Below are positions 54,399-63,186 of a DNA stretch of 64,000 bases, piece by piece; positions within the stretch are counted from its first letter, which is position 1, and each line of letters starts with the position of its first letter. Under the pieces are notes generated by a model. It saw only the letters and a program-made list of their open reading frames with translations, did no database searches and was not told the origin of the DNA. Made by a program: the position numbers and the translations under genes. This DNA is from Burkholderia pseudomultivorans (GTDB taxonomy: Bacteria; Pseudomonadota; Gammaproteobacteria; Burkholderiales; Burkholderiaceae), in NCBI RefSeq assembly GCF_902499075.1, contig NZ_CABVPP010000024.1, forward strand, positions 1 through 64,000, read 5' to 3'.

Positions 54399-54416
54399 CT
54401 ACTCCGTTCGGATGAC
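54399..54416. promoter_or_regulatory. Partial third copy of the 20-bp box before the LuxR gene
   Basis: The minus strand reads TCATCCGAACGGAG, matching 12 of 14 bases of the boxes at 51401 and 51450. It lies 64 bases before the luxR-type gene and could serve autoregulation. Match is weaker and may be chance. Confidence 0.4.
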
Positions 54417-54479
54417 GCGGGCCGCCGGCCGACCGGTATGCTCGTCGAAACCCCTCATCCCGATCAGGAGACGACGAGC

Positions 54480-55667
54480 ATGCGGATCGCGGCGCCGCCC
54501 GACCCCACGGCCACGCACGACGGCTTCGACGATGCGGCGTGGACCGCGCGCGAACTGAGCACGTGGCTCGGCCTCGTCTATCAGGGGCCGTCGGAAGCGA
54601 CGCCGTGGGCCGGTTTTCTCGAAGCGATCCGCGTGCGGCTCGACGCGAGTTTCACGACGCTGGTGCTGCGCAACCCCGGCGGCGCACGACGCGGGCTCAT
54701 CATCAACGCGTCGACGCACGGCCCGCTGCTGCCCGGCGAACCGTCGTACAGCGAACAGTTCTACGCGCTGTGCCCGTTCCTCGACCAGCCGCCCGGCCAG
54801 GTGTTCACCGCCGACCGGCTGTTCGGCGAGCCCGCATGGTGCGCGCACGACTTCTACCGGCAATACCTGCAGCCGCTCGACCTGCGCTATATCCTCGGCG
54901 CGAATTTGCGCGGCGAGCGCGGCGTCGAATGCGCGTTCTTCGTGAGCCGCACGCATCGCAGCCGCGACTTCGATGCGGCCGAACGCGCGCAGGTCGCGAC
55001 GCTGCTGCCGCATCTGCAGCGCGCAGTCGAGCTGCATGCGGCGCTCGACGTGCTCGACGCCGAGCGCGCGCTGTACGCGGGCACCGTCGACCGGCTCGAC
55101 GTCGGCACCGCGATCGTCGGCGAGGACGGCCGCGTGATCAAGCACAACCGCATCGCGGCACTGCTGTTCGACCGGCAGGACGGACTGTGCCTGCGCCAGC
55201 AGCGGCTGCATGCGTCGTGCCCGCTCGACGAGCGCCGCCTGCAGAAGGCGCTGCAGGCCGCGCTCGAGCACTTCCGCGCGGGCGCGCTCGCGCGCATCGA
55301 GGCCACCACGCTGTCGCGCCCCGGCGGCGCGATGCCGCTCAGCGTGCTGCTGCGTCCGCTCGCGCCGTACCGCGGCGCCGAGGATCGCCAGCACCGCCCG
55401 GCCGTCGCGGTGTTCGTGCGCGACCCGGCGGCGTCGCCGCACACGTCGCGCGACATGCTGCACCGGCTGTTCCGCCTGACGCCGATGGAAACCGAGATCG
55501 CGCTGCTGCTCGTCGACGGCATGACGCTCGACGAAGCGGCCGCCGCGACCGGCATCGCGAAGAACACCGCACGCGCACACCTGCGCGGGATCTTCGCGAA
55601 GACGGGCGCGACGCGGCAGGCCGTGCTCGTGAAGATGCTGCTCAACAGCGTCGTGTCGATGGCGTAG
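54480..55667 (+). CDS. LuxR-type transcriptional regulator
   Basis: A 395-residue regulator with a C-terminal LuxR helix-turn-helix (about 330-390: FRLTPMETEIALLLVDGMTLDEAAAATGIAKNTARAHLRGIF). The long N-terminal part resembles a GAF/PAS-like sensory region (about 30-310) and has no acyl-homoserine-lactone-binding signature. The start at 54480 is preferred because AGGAG precedes it; an ATG at 54438 lacks a ribosome site. It lies 108 bases after cysNC in the same direction and is the obvious candidate to bind the 20-bp boxes. Confidence 0.9.
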   Translation: MRIAAPPDPTATHDGFDDAAWTARELSTWLGLVYQGPSEATPWAGFLEAIRVRLDASFTTLVLRNPGGARRGLIINASTHGPLLPGEPSYSEQFYALCPFLDQPPGQVFTADRLFGEPAWCAHDFYRQYLQPLDLRYILGANLRGERGVECAFFVSRTHRSRDFDAAERAQVATLLPHLQRAVELHAALDVLDAERALYAGTVDRLDVGTAIVGEDGRVIKHNRIAALLFDRQDGLCLRQQRLHASCPLDERRLQKALQAALEHFRAGALARIEATTLSRPGGAMPLSVLLRPLAPYRGAEDRQHRPAVAVFVRDPAASPHTSRDMLHRLFRLTPMETEIALLLVDGMTLDEAAAATGIAKNTARAHLRGIFAKTGATRQAVLVKMLLNSVVSMA

Positions 55668-55746
55668 CGGGCGGCGCGCGCGGCCCTGACGCGTCGGCGC
55701 GGGCCGACCGGAACGGCGCATCTATTCCGATGGCGCCGCATTAGCA

Positions 55747-55762
55747 GATGTCATACGTCATC
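55747..55762. promoter_or_regulatory. Palindrome upstream of the ACS-type MFS gene
   Basis: GATGTCATACGTCATC is a 16-base dyad (12 of 16 symmetric) with the GntR core GT-N3-AC. It lies about 190 bases before the TTG start. Confidence 0.4.
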
Positions 55763-55862
55763 AGACATTAAATCCTCAACCGGCCTTGTTTCGCTCTCGC
55801 TACTTTTCAGCGAAATTTCCGGGTAAACCCGCGACGCCATGATCGCCCATCCGGCGTACCAT

Positions 55863-55875
55863 GTTGTACGACAAC
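55863..55875. promoter_or_regulatory. GntR/FadR-type operator upstream of the MFS gene
   Basis: GTTGTACGACAAC is a perfect dyad that fits T-N-GT-N3-AC-N-A, the usual operator of FadR-subfamily GntR regulators, 75 bases before the gene. The regulator itself is not in the window. Confidence 0.6.
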
Positions 55876-55949
55876 GTACTACATGTATCGCTACCCGGAC
55901 AGCGAGGCGGCCACCGTGCCCGCTCGCCGCCGTCCGACCGGAGACACCC

Positions 55950-57317
55950 TTGAACCCGCCCTCGCCCACCCTGCCCGGCCGCGATCCGCTCGCGTCGGCC
56001 GTCTCGAAAGTGAAATGGCACGTGCTGCCGCTCGTGCTGATCATGTTCATCGCGAACTACATCGACCGCGTCAACGTCGGCTTCGTCGATCGCCATCTCG
56101 AGGCGTCGATCGGCATCGGCGCGGCCGCGTACGGACTCGGCGCGGGGCTGTTCTTCGTCGGCTACGCGCTGTTCGAAGTTCCGTCGAACCTGCTGATGCA
56201 GCGCTACGGCGCGCGCGTCTGGCTCGCGCGCATCATGGCGACGTGGGGCCTCGTCGCGGCGGCGATGGCGTTCGTGTGGAACGACACGTCGTTCTACGTG
56301 CTGCGCTTCCTGCTCGGCGCGGCCGAGGCCGGCTTCTTCCCCGGCGTCGTGCTGTACCTGTCGCAATGGCTGCCGCCGCAGGAACGCGGCAAGGCGATGG
56401 CGATCTTCCTCGGCGGCTCGGCGTTCGCGTCGGTGCTGTCCGGGCCCGTCACCGGCGCGCTGCTGTCGATCCACGGCTTCGGCCTCGAAGGCTGGCAGTG
56501 GATGTTCCTTGTCGAAGGGCTGTTCTCGGTCGCGCTGTGCGGCGCGAGCTGGCTGCTGCTGAAGTCGCACATCCGCGACGCGACGTGGCTGACGGCCGAC
56601 GAGCGCGCGGCACTCGAAACCGCGCTCGACGACGAACGCGCGACCCGCGACGTGCGCTCGAACGTGCGCGTGCCGGGCGTTGCGCTGCTGCGCGATCCGC
56701 AGATCGCGCTGTTCTGCTTCCTGTATTTCTCGATCCAGCTGACGATCTACGCAGCCACCTTCTGGCTGCCGACGATCATCCGCAAGATGGGCGGACTCAC
56801 GGACTTCCAGGTCGGCCTCTACAACACGATTCCGTGGATGATCGCGATCGGCGCGATGTACGGCTTTGCGGTGCTGTCCGCGAAATGGAAGCATCCGCAG
56901 CGCTGGCTTGCGTTCGCGCTGGTGCTCGCCGCCTGCGGGCTGTTCGCGTCGACCTCGCACGATCCGGTGTGGTCGTTCGCGTCGATCTGCTTCGCCGCGC
57001 TCGGCTTCAAGGCCGCGGCGTCGCTGTTCTGGCCGATCCCGCAGGGCTACCTCGACACGCGCGTCGCGGCGGCCGTGATCGCGCTGATCAACTCGGTCGG
57101 CAACCTCGGCGGCTTCGTCGCGCCAACGGCGTTCGGCTATCTGAAGCAACATACGGGTTCGATCACGGGCGGCCTGTATGCGCTCGCGATCGCGTCCCTC
57201 GTCGCGGCGGTCGCCGCGCTGTTCGCCCGCACGCACCGGCGCAGCGATCCGCCGCGCGGGCTGCCGGCCGACGAGTCCTTCACCTCCGCCTCGATGCTCC
57301 GCCATGCCGAACACTGA
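55950..57317 (+). CDS. MFS transporter, anion:cation symporter (ACS) family
   Basis: A 455-residue inner-membrane transporter with 12 hydrophobic segments. WHVLPLVLIMFIANYIDRVNVGF and EVPSNLLMQRYGARVWLARIM are hallmarks of the ACS group that imports sugar acids, tartrate, glucarate or phthalate-like anions. The start is taken as TTG at 55950: GGAG lies 6 bases upstream and the residues before it are non-family; an ATG at 55839 would include the operator. It overlaps the following lactonase gene by 14 bases, so both are coupled. Confidence 0.88.
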   Translation: MNPPSPTLPGRDPLASAVSKVKWHVLPLVLIMFIANYIDRVNVGFVDRHLEASIGIGAAAYGLGAGLFFVGYALFEVPSNLLMQRYGARVWLARIMATWGLVAAAMAFVWNDTSFYVLRFLLGAAEAGFFPGVVLYLSQWLPPQERGKAMAIFLGGSAFASVLSGPVTGALLSIHGFGLEGWQWMFLVEGLFSVALCGASWLLLKSHIRDATWLTADERAALETALDDERATRDVRSNVRVPGVALLRDPQIALFCFLYFSIQLTIYAATFWLPTIIRKMGGLTDFQVGLYNTIPWMIAIGAMYGFAVLSAKWKHPQRWLAFALVLAACGLFASTSHDPVWSFASICFAALGFKAAASLFWPIPQGYLDTRVAAAVIALINSVGNLGGFVAPTAFGYLKQHTGSITGGLYALAIASLVAAVAALFARTHRRSDPPRGLPADESFTSASMLRHAEH

Positions 57318-58353
57318 TCGCCTGACCGTCGTCGTCTCGAATGCCGTCGACGGCGACCTCGCCACCTTCTCGCTGACGCACGACGGTGCGATCGCGCCGC
57401 TCGCCCGCTACCCGGCCGCGGACAACGCGATGCCGATCGCCGTGCAGGCCGACCGCGCGCGGCTCTACGTCGCGACACGCGGCGCGCAGCCGTCGATCGT
57501 CGCGTTCCGCGTCGCACCGGCCACCGGCGCGCTGGCCCGGCTCGGCGCGACCGCGATCGACGCCAGCCACGCATACCTGTCGCTCGACCGCGGCGGCCGT
57601 TGGCTGCTCGGCGCGTCGTACGGCGGCAATTCGCTGAGCGTGTACGACGCCGCGCGCGTGCGCGACGGCGACGGCGCGCCGCTGCATGTGGCGGACGGGA
57701 TCGCGAATGCGCACGCGGTCGTCGTGTCGCCGGACAATCGTTTCGCGTACGTGAGCTCGCTCGGCTCGGATCGCGTGTTCTGCTTCGCGCTGGAAGAAGA
57801 TGCGCACGGCCTGCGCGTGCGCGAGCATGGCGAGACCCGCGTGCCGGCCGGCTTCGGGCCGCGTCACCTGCGTTTCGCGCGCGACGGCCGAACGCTGATC
57901 GCGGTCAGCGAATTCCACGGGACGCTCGCGACGTTCGCGCGCGACGCCGACAGCGGCCGGCTCGACGATGCGCAGGTGAGCGCACCCCATCCGGCCGTCG
58001 CCGGACTCGCGCCCGGCCATGCACGGCCGCCCGCGCCGGTCGAACCGGCCGTGTGGGCCGCCGACCTGCAACTGACGCCCGACGAACGCTTCGCGTACGT
58101 CAGCGAACGCACGTCGAGCCAGTTGCTCTGCTATCGACGCAACGCCGACAATCGCTTCGAGCCCGCGCACGCGACGGCCACCGAGACGCAGCCCCGCGGG
58201 TTCGCGATCGATCCGTCGGGACGCTGGCTCGTCGCATGCGGTGAGCGCTCGGAGCACGTCGCGGTCTACGCGATCTCGCCCGACGACGGTGCGCTGTCGC
58301 TGCACGCGCGCGCACCGGGCGGACGCGGCGCAAACTGGATTGCGATCGTGTGA
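57304..58353 (+). CDS. Lactonase-family beta-propeller (6-phosphogluconolactonase-like)
   Basis: A 349-residue seven-bladed propeller of the YbhE/Pgl-type lactonase family, with YVSSLGSDRVFCFALEEDAHGLRV, GFGPRHLRFARDGRTLIAVSEFHGTLATF and ADLQLTPDERFAYVSERTSSQLLCY as conserved blades. Members open sugar lactones. No signal peptide, so cytoplasmic. It overlaps the sugar-acid-type MFS gene by 14 bases, suggesting import and hydrolysis of a lactone or its acid. The stop is 12 bases from the convergent AraC gene. Confidence 0.87.
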   Translation: MPNTDRLTVVVSNAVDGDLATFSLTHDGAIAPLARYPAADNAMPIAVQADRARLYVATRGAQPSIVAFRVAPATGALARLGATAIDASHAYLSLDRGGRWLLGASYGGNSLSVYDAARVRDGDGAPLHVADGIANAHAVVVSPDNRFAYVSSLGSDRVFCFALEEDAHGLRVREHGETRVPAGFGPRHLRFARDGRTLIAVSEFHGTLATFARDADSGRLDDAQVSAPHPAVAGLAPGHARPPAPVEPAVWAADLQLTPDERFAYVSERTSSQLLCYRRNADNRFEPAHATATETQPRGFAIDPSGRWLVACGERSEHVAVYAISPDDGALSLHARAPGGRGANWIAIV

Positions 58354-58365
58354 CGAAGCACGCCG

Positions 58366-59406
58366 TCAGCCGCGCCGCTCGCTCGGCGCGACGCCGGTCC
58401 AGCGCTTGAACGCGCGCGTGAAATTCGCGCGGTCCGTATAACCGACCCGCGCGGCGATCTCGTCGACCGGCAGGCGCGTGCCTTCGAGCAGCCGCAGCGC
58501 ATCGCGCAGGCGGATCTCGTCGAGCAGCGCGGAATAGGTCGCGCCGTATTCGGCCAGCTTGCGCTTGAGCGTGCGCGCCGACACGTGCAGTTCGCGCGCG
58601 ACGTCGTCGACCGACGGATAGCCCGCGTCGCCGCAGATCAGCAGGTTGCGCACGCGCTCGACGATACTTTCCGCATAACCGAGCCGGGCAAGCTCGGCCT
58701 CGCACTGCTGGACGATCATCTGCGCGGTCTGCGCGTTCGCGGTGCCGATCGGCTCGTCGAGCAGCGCGGCGTCGCAGCGGATCCGGTTCGCGCTCGCGTC
58801 GAAATGACAGCGCGGCAGGCGTGCGCGATACCGGTCGAACCACGGCGGCTCGGGCCAGGCGAAATGCAGCTCCGCGCGCGACTGCAGCGTGCGCGCCGGC
58901 GCCGGATCGAGCAGCGAGTTGAACAGGATCGCGGTTTCGACCAGGAAGTTCTCGACCGCGAACTGGCGCAGCCGGCCGAGCGGAAACGCCTCGAGCACGT
59001 CGATGTCGACGATGCCGTCGAGCTGCGCGAGCCGCACCGAGAAAAACGGCACGCGGGTCGGCAGATAGCGGATGCCGAGCGCGATCGCTTCGCCGAGCGT
59101 CGCGCAGCTCATCAGCCCGAAGCCGATCAGCCCCGCTTTCGTGAGGCTGCTGCGCAGGCCGATCTCGATCGCGATCGACGGATCGTCGGTCGCGTCGAGC
59201 AGGTTGAAGACGATCGCCGCCTGCTGCAACGGCGTGATGCGCGCATCGGGCTGCGCGAGCCGGTCGCGCTCGACGCCGGAGCCGGCGAGAATCCGGCCCG
59301 CGTCGATGCCGCGCTCCTCGGCGAGCATCAGCATGAACAGCGCATACGCGGACGACACCGTCGCCCGGTTCAACGGGCGCGCAGCATCCGGGACGGACAG
59401 GGCCAT
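58366..59406 (-). CDS. AraC family regulator (Arabinose_bd type)
   Basis: A 346-residue AraC protein with the N-terminal Arabinose_bd domain (about 20-210) seen in OruR and related regulators, and a C-terminal double helix-turn-helix (about 240-346: YPSVDDVARELHVSARTLKRKLAE and EIAARVGYTDRANFTRAFKRWTG). It diverges from a membrane fatty-acid desaturase; two direct repeats in the gap are probable binding sites. In this subgroup targets often handle alkyl or lipid substrates. The inducer is unknown. Confidence 0.9.
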   Translation of the reverse strand: MALSVPDAARPLNRATVSSAYALFMLMLAEERGIDAGRILAGSGVERDRLAQPDARITPLQQAAIVFNLLDATDDPSIAIEIGLRSSLTKAGLIGFGLMSCATLGEAIALGIRYLPTRVPFFSVRLAQLDGIVDIDVLEAFPLGRLRQFAVENFLVETAILFNSLLDPAPARTLQSRAELHFAWPEPPWFDRYRARLPRCHFDASANRIRCDAALLDEPIGTANAQTAQMIVQQCEAELARLGYAESIVERVRNLLICGDAGYPSVDDVARELHVSARTLKRKLAEYGATYSALLDEIRLRDALRLLEGTRLPVDEIAARVGYTDRANFTRAFKRWTGVAPSERRG

Positions 59407-59448
59407 GCGATCAAACTCCGGAGCGGTTTCGGCGGATTGTAGCGGCGT

Positions 59449-59465
59449 TGGCCCGGAATGACACC
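59449..59465 (+). promoter_or_regulatory. Direct repeat 1, probable AraC site
   Basis: TGGCCCGGAATGACACC, one of two 17-base direct repeats (16 of 17 identical) spaced 68 bp in the gap between the AraC and desaturase genes. AraC proteins often bind such non-palindromic direct repeats. Confidence 0.65.
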
Positions 59466-59516
59466 GAAGCGGGACTCTACGTCGGCCGGCAGGATGGCCG
59501 GACTCAAACGCGATCA

Positions 59517-59533
59517 TGGCCCGAAATGACACC
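59517..59533 (+). promoter_or_regulatory. Direct repeat 2, probable AraC site
   Basis: TGGCCCGAAATGACACC, the second copy, 95 bases before the desaturase ATG and 68 bp from the first. The copies differ at one base. Confidence 0.65.
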
Positions 59534-59628
59534 ACCATTGGCACCCGCGGCCCTCGCGTGCGACCGCGTGCACGCCTATGCTTGTCGGATCGGCATTGCG
59601 CCCCACTCTTCCGCAGGAATCCCGGTCG

Positions 59629-60729
59629 ATGAGTCAACCCGCCCGAACCGTCTTTCGCGATGACGCGGACAAGGTCGCGTACGTGCGCCGCGAGGTCAAC
59701 GCGGCGAGCGATGCGATCCGCGCGCATTATCCGCTGCTCGACAAGCAGAACCTCGTCGGCGCGACCGTGATGGCCGTGTCGGTGAGCGCGATGCTCGCGC
59801 TCGCGTGGCTGTATGCGCGCGGCACGATCGCATGGTACGTCGCGCTGCCGCTCGCCGCGTTCGTCACGTCGCTGATCCACGAACTCGAGCACGACCTGAT
59901 CCACCTGATGTACTTCAAGAAGACGCCATGGGCGTATCACCTGATGATGGCGCTGTGCTGGCTTACGCGGCCCGGCACGATCAACCCGTGGACGCGCCGG
60001 CGCATGCACCTGCATCACCACAAGGTGTCCGGCGGCGAATCGGATCTCGAGGAATTCGGCATCACGAACGGCGAGCGCTGGGGCGTGAAGCGCCTGCTGA
60101 TGATCGCCGACGGCATGCTCGCCGTCGCGCTGCGGCCCGCCGCGATGCGCCGCAAGGTGAAGCAGTACGTCGCCGCGCAACCGGTGCAGGATCCGGCCGA
60201 GCGCGCGCAGCTGCGCGTCGAGCAGGTGTCGTCGTACATGCCGGTCGGCCACGCGTACTACGCGCTGTGGCACGCGTTCATCGCGTATCACGCCGGCCTG
60301 TTCGTGCTGCATGCGTGCGGCGTGTCGGTCGCCGTGCCGGCCGTCGTCGAGCGCGCGATGAGCGTTGTCGATTTCCTCGCCGTCGTATGGCTCGGGCCGA
60401 ACTTCGTGCGCAGCTTCTGCATCAACTTCGTCAGCTCGAACATGCACTACTTCGGCGACATCGATTCGCGCAACGTGATCCAGCAGACGCAGGTGCTCAA
60501 CCCGTGGTGGATGCTGCCGTTCCAGCTGTTCTGCTTCAATTTCGGCAGCACGCACGCGATCCATCACTTCGTCGTGCGCGACCCGTTCTATATTCGCCAG
60601 CTGACCGCGCGCACCGCGCACGCGGCGCTGCGCGAGGTCGGCGTGCGCTTCAACGACGTCGGCACGTTCGCGCGCGCGAATCGCTGGGGCGCGTATCGTG
60701 GCGGACGCGGCGCGCGGGCCGACGCGTAA
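59629..60729 (+). CDS. Membrane fatty acid desaturase
   Basis: A 366-residue di-iron desaturase/hydroxylase. The three histidine boxes are HELEHDLIHLMYF, RMHLHHHKVSGGESD and THAIHHFVVRDPFY, typical of the FA_desaturase family that includes alkane hydroxylases and acyl-lipid desaturases. Hydrophobic segments near 45-60, 70-85, 200-225 and 245-270 span the membrane. The start at 59629 (MSQPARTV) is preferred to 59578. It diverges from the AraC regulator. Substrate unknown: fatty acyl lipid is likely. Confidence 0.88.
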   Translation: MSQPARTVFRDDADKVAYVRREVNAASDAIRAHYPLLDKQNLVGATVMAVSVSAMLALAWLYARGTIAWYVALPLAAFVTSLIHELEHDLIHLMYFKKTPWAYHLMMALCWLTRPGTINPWTRRRMHLHHHKVSGGESDLEEFGITNGERWGVKRLLMIADGMLAVALRPAAMRRKVKQYVAAQPVQDPAERAQLRVEQVSSYMPVGHAYYALWHAFIAYHAGLFVLHACGVSVAVPAVVERAMSVVDFLAVVWLGPNFVRSFCINFVSSNMHYFGDIDSRNVIQQTQVLNPWWMLPFQLFCFNFGSTHAIHHFVVRDPFYIRQLTARTAHAALREVGVRFNDVGTFARANRWGAYRGGRGARADA

Positions 60730-60759
60730 CGCGGAAGCGCCGGCACGCCGCGGGCAACC

Positions 60760-61380
60760 TCAATCGCCGATCGGCGGCATCGGGCCTTGCCCGCGGATCC
60801 ACGACCAGTTCGCCAGCTCGGCCATTTCCTTGTCGCCGCGGCTGTCGCCGTACGCGAACAGGCGCTGCGGCGGCCGATCGCCCCACCATCCGCGCAAGCG
60901 CACGACCTTCTGCGGCCCCCAGCAGTTCTCGCCGTCGAGCCGCCCCATGAACACGCCGCGTTCGAACGCGAGACGCGTTGCGAGCACGGCGTCGAAGCCG
61001 GCCGTCTTCGCCCATTTGTCGAGATACAGCGACGGCGACGCGCTGACCAGCACGACCTCGTGACCGCGCGCGCGATGCTCGCGCACGCGCTCGAGCATCT
61101 CCGGACGCACGAGGCGCGGCAGATACGTGTCGACGAAGCTGCGCGCCTGCGCATCGAGCGCGTCCTCGCGCACCGCGCCGAACGCGAACCATGCGAACTT
61201 CGCCTTCGCGTCGCCGCGCGACAGCAGCCCGGCCTTCATCGCGGCGATCCACGGCAGCGCGCGCAGCCCGGCCCACGCGAAGCGCGGCATGCCGACCGCC
61301 TCGAGGACGAAATGGCGAAAGCTGTCGGAAGTCGTGATGGTGCCGTCGAAATCGAATGCGGCGACGATGCGGTCGGTCAT
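60760..61380 (-). CDS. HAD-family phosphatase (HAD-IB, PSPase-like)
   Basis: A 206-residue haloacid dehalogenase-type hydrolase. Motif I is FDFDGTITTSDSF (nucleophile Asp), motif II is VLVSASPSLY, and motif III/IV are in LFAYGDSRGDKEM. The HAD-IB layout with a small helical cap resembles phosphoserine phosphatase and CicA/phosphatidylglycerophosphatase-type enzymes. Substrate unknown. It converges with the desaturase gene and lies downstream of the helical stress-cluster gene on the same strand, 140 bases away. Confidence 0.88.
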   Translation of the reverse strand: MTDRIVAAFDFDGTITTSDSFRHFVLEAVGMPRFAWAGLRALPWIAAMKAGLLSRGDAKAKFAWFAFGAVREDALDAQARSFVDTYLPRLVRPEMLERVREHRARGHEVVLVSASPSLYLDKWAKTAGFDAVLATRLAFERGVFMGRLDGENCWGPQKVVRLRGWWGDRPPQRLFAYGDSRGDKEMAELANWSWIRGQGPMPPIGD

Positions 61381-61520
61381 GGAATGGCAGCGGGAAGCAA
61401 TGAGATGCCCGGGAAGATAGCAGACTCGCGCCCGCGCGCGCGAAACGGCGCGCCGCAACGGCGAACGCGCGCGCCGAAGCGTGCGCTTTTCCCGTTCGCT
61501 CGCCGTTCGACGCTGGGGGC

Positions 61521-62387
61521 TCAGCGCGGCGGCCGCGCCGCCAGCGCCGCGGGCAGCACGACGTTCATCAGGTGATCGGCGCGCGACAGCAGATCGGTCA
61601 CGCGCTCGTCGAGTCCGCGCAACTGCGCGGGCTGCATGCGGATCTGCTGGAGCGCCTGGCCGACGATGTTGCGACGATCGAACAGCGTGCGCTCGAGCCC
61701 CGCGTCGTCCGGCACGCGCACGACGTCCGACACCGCACTCAATGCAGCGAGCACGACGACGAGATTCTCCTCCGCATGACGAAGCTTCGCGGCGAGCGCC
61801 TCGGTGCGGCGCGGGAAGAAGCCGAGCGACTGCTTGAGCGCACCGAGCGCCGCGCGGTAGTCGACCTGCGCCGACGACGCGCCGAACCAGCGCTCGAACA
61901 TGCCTGCCTTGCGCGTGGCCTGCGCCAGCATCCCGGCCATCATGTCGGCCGCGCCGAGTTCGTTGAACTCGCGCGTCGTCGCCGCAACCGCTTCGACGAG
62001 GTCGCCCGCGGTTTCGAGCGCGCTGTCGCCGATCGTCGCGACACTGGCCAGCTTCAGCGGCACCAGCTGGCGGATATGCCGCTCGATGCGCGGCGCGCAG
62101 TCGGGATAGAGATTCGGAAAACTGGCCTGTGCGGCGCGGAAGCACGATTCGAGCAGCGGATGGTTCGCTTCGCCGAACAGCGCGCGGCCGGTCGCATCGA
62201 GCGGCGCCGCCTGCGCAGGCTTTTGCGGCGCGGGGCCGAGGTCGAGCGCCTTCGGCACGGGCCGCTCGGGCGCGCGTGCGGAAGCCGCGCCGGCGGCGGA
62301 CGGCGCGTCGAACGCAAGACGCCCGGGCGTGCGCTCGGGCGTCGTATCGAACTCGAGCCGCTTCGGCTCGTCGGACCGATTCGTCAT
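61521..62387 (-). CDS. Uncharacterised helical protein of the ter-type cluster
   Basis: I do not recognise this 288-residue protein. The first ~70 residues are low complexity (A, P, R, E rich); the rest is predicted mainly helical, with KLASVATIGDSALETAGDLVEAV and LLSRADHLMNVVLPAAL among amphipathic stretches and no membrane segment. It lies 51 bases after the TerD gene on the same strand and so probably belongs to the tellurite/stress cluster, where TelA-like helical proteins occur; similarity to TelA is too weak to claim. Confidence 0.7.
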   Translation of the reverse strand: MTNRSDEPKRLEFDTTPERTPGRLAFDAPSAAGAASARAPERPVPKALDLGPAPQKPAQAAPLDATGRALFGEANHPLLESCFRAAQASFPNLYPDCAPRIERHIRQLVPLKLASVATIGDSALETAGDLVEAVAATTREFNELGAADMMAGMLAQATRKAGMFERWFGASSAQVDYRAALGALKQSLGFFPRRTEALAAKLRHAEENLVVVLAALSAVSDVVRVPDDAGLERTLFDRRNIVGQALQQIRMQPAQLRGLDERVTDLLSRADHLMNVVLPAALAARPPR

Positions 62388-62438
62388 CGATGCATCCTGC
62401 CCGGCGCGGCGGCTGCCCGCGCGCCGGGCTGCCGCCAG

Positions 62439-63095
62439 TCAGACGGCGCCGCCGTAGGCGCGGACGAAGTCGCCGAGACCGCGGTTGTAGCCCGCACCGA
62501 CCGCCTTGAACATGAAGTGGCCGTCGCGACGATAGAAGCTGCCGACCTGCACCGACGTCTCCATCGAGAAGTCCTCTTCGAGCGCGTACTTCGCGATCAC
62601 GGCGCCAGACACCTCGTCGGCGATCTGGATGTAGCTGTTGCGGACCTGCCCGAAATTCTGGCGGCGCGCTTCGGCCTGATCGATCGTGACCACCACCGAG
62701 ATTTCCTCGACGTCCTGCGCGAGCTTCGTCACGTCGATGAAGATCACCTCGTCGTCGCCGTCACCGCTGCCGGTGCGGTTGTCGCCGCTGTGGACCACGC
62801 CCAGGCACTTCGACGAAGGCATCCCGCGCTTCGGGAAATCGTCGCCGGGCTGGATGAAGGTTTCCTTGCGATCCATCGTGCGCACTTCGCTGTTGTAGAA
62901 CACGAAGTGCTGATCCGAAATCAGCTTCGGATTGCTCTGCGCGTCGTACTTGCACAGGAACACCGACACGTCGAGATCGAAGTCCGCGCCCGTGTCCGTC
63001 GCGTTCGCGTCCCAACCGAGACCGATGCGGAATTTCTGCGTGCCGGGCGCTTCCTTCGACAGGTTGACGCGACCGCCTTTCGACAAATTGATCAT
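62439..63095 (-). CDS. TerD family stress/tellurite resistance protein
   Basis: A 218-residue calcium-binding TerD-fold protein. The family motifs are LSKEAPGTQKFRIGLGWDANATDTGADFDLDVSVFL with the acidic DxDLDxS calcium site, and EVIFIDVTKLAQDVEEISVVVTI. It is longer than the usual ~190-200 residues. TerD proteins take part in tellurite and phage/stress responses, possibly at the membrane with TerC. AGGAGAAG precedes the ATG. It follows the DUF475 gene by 91 bases. Confidence 0.92.
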   Translation of the reverse strand: MINLSKGGRVNLSKEAPGTQKFRIGLGWDANATDTGADFDLDVSVFLCKYDAQSNPKLISDQHFVFYNSEVRTMDRKETFIQPGDDFPKRGMPSSKCLGVVHSGDNRTGSGDGDDEVIFIDVTKLAQDVEEISVVVTIDQAEARRQNFGQVRNSYIQIADEVSGAVIAKYALEEDFSMETSVQVGSFYRRDGHFMFKAVGAGYNRGLGDFVRAYGGAV

Positions 63096-63186
63096 CTGAA
63101 CTTCTCCTGCTGGAACCGCCGTTGCGCCGGCGGCAATGCCGGGCCGCCCGCTGCGGCCCCTCGTTGATCCGTACGGGCCGCGCGCG

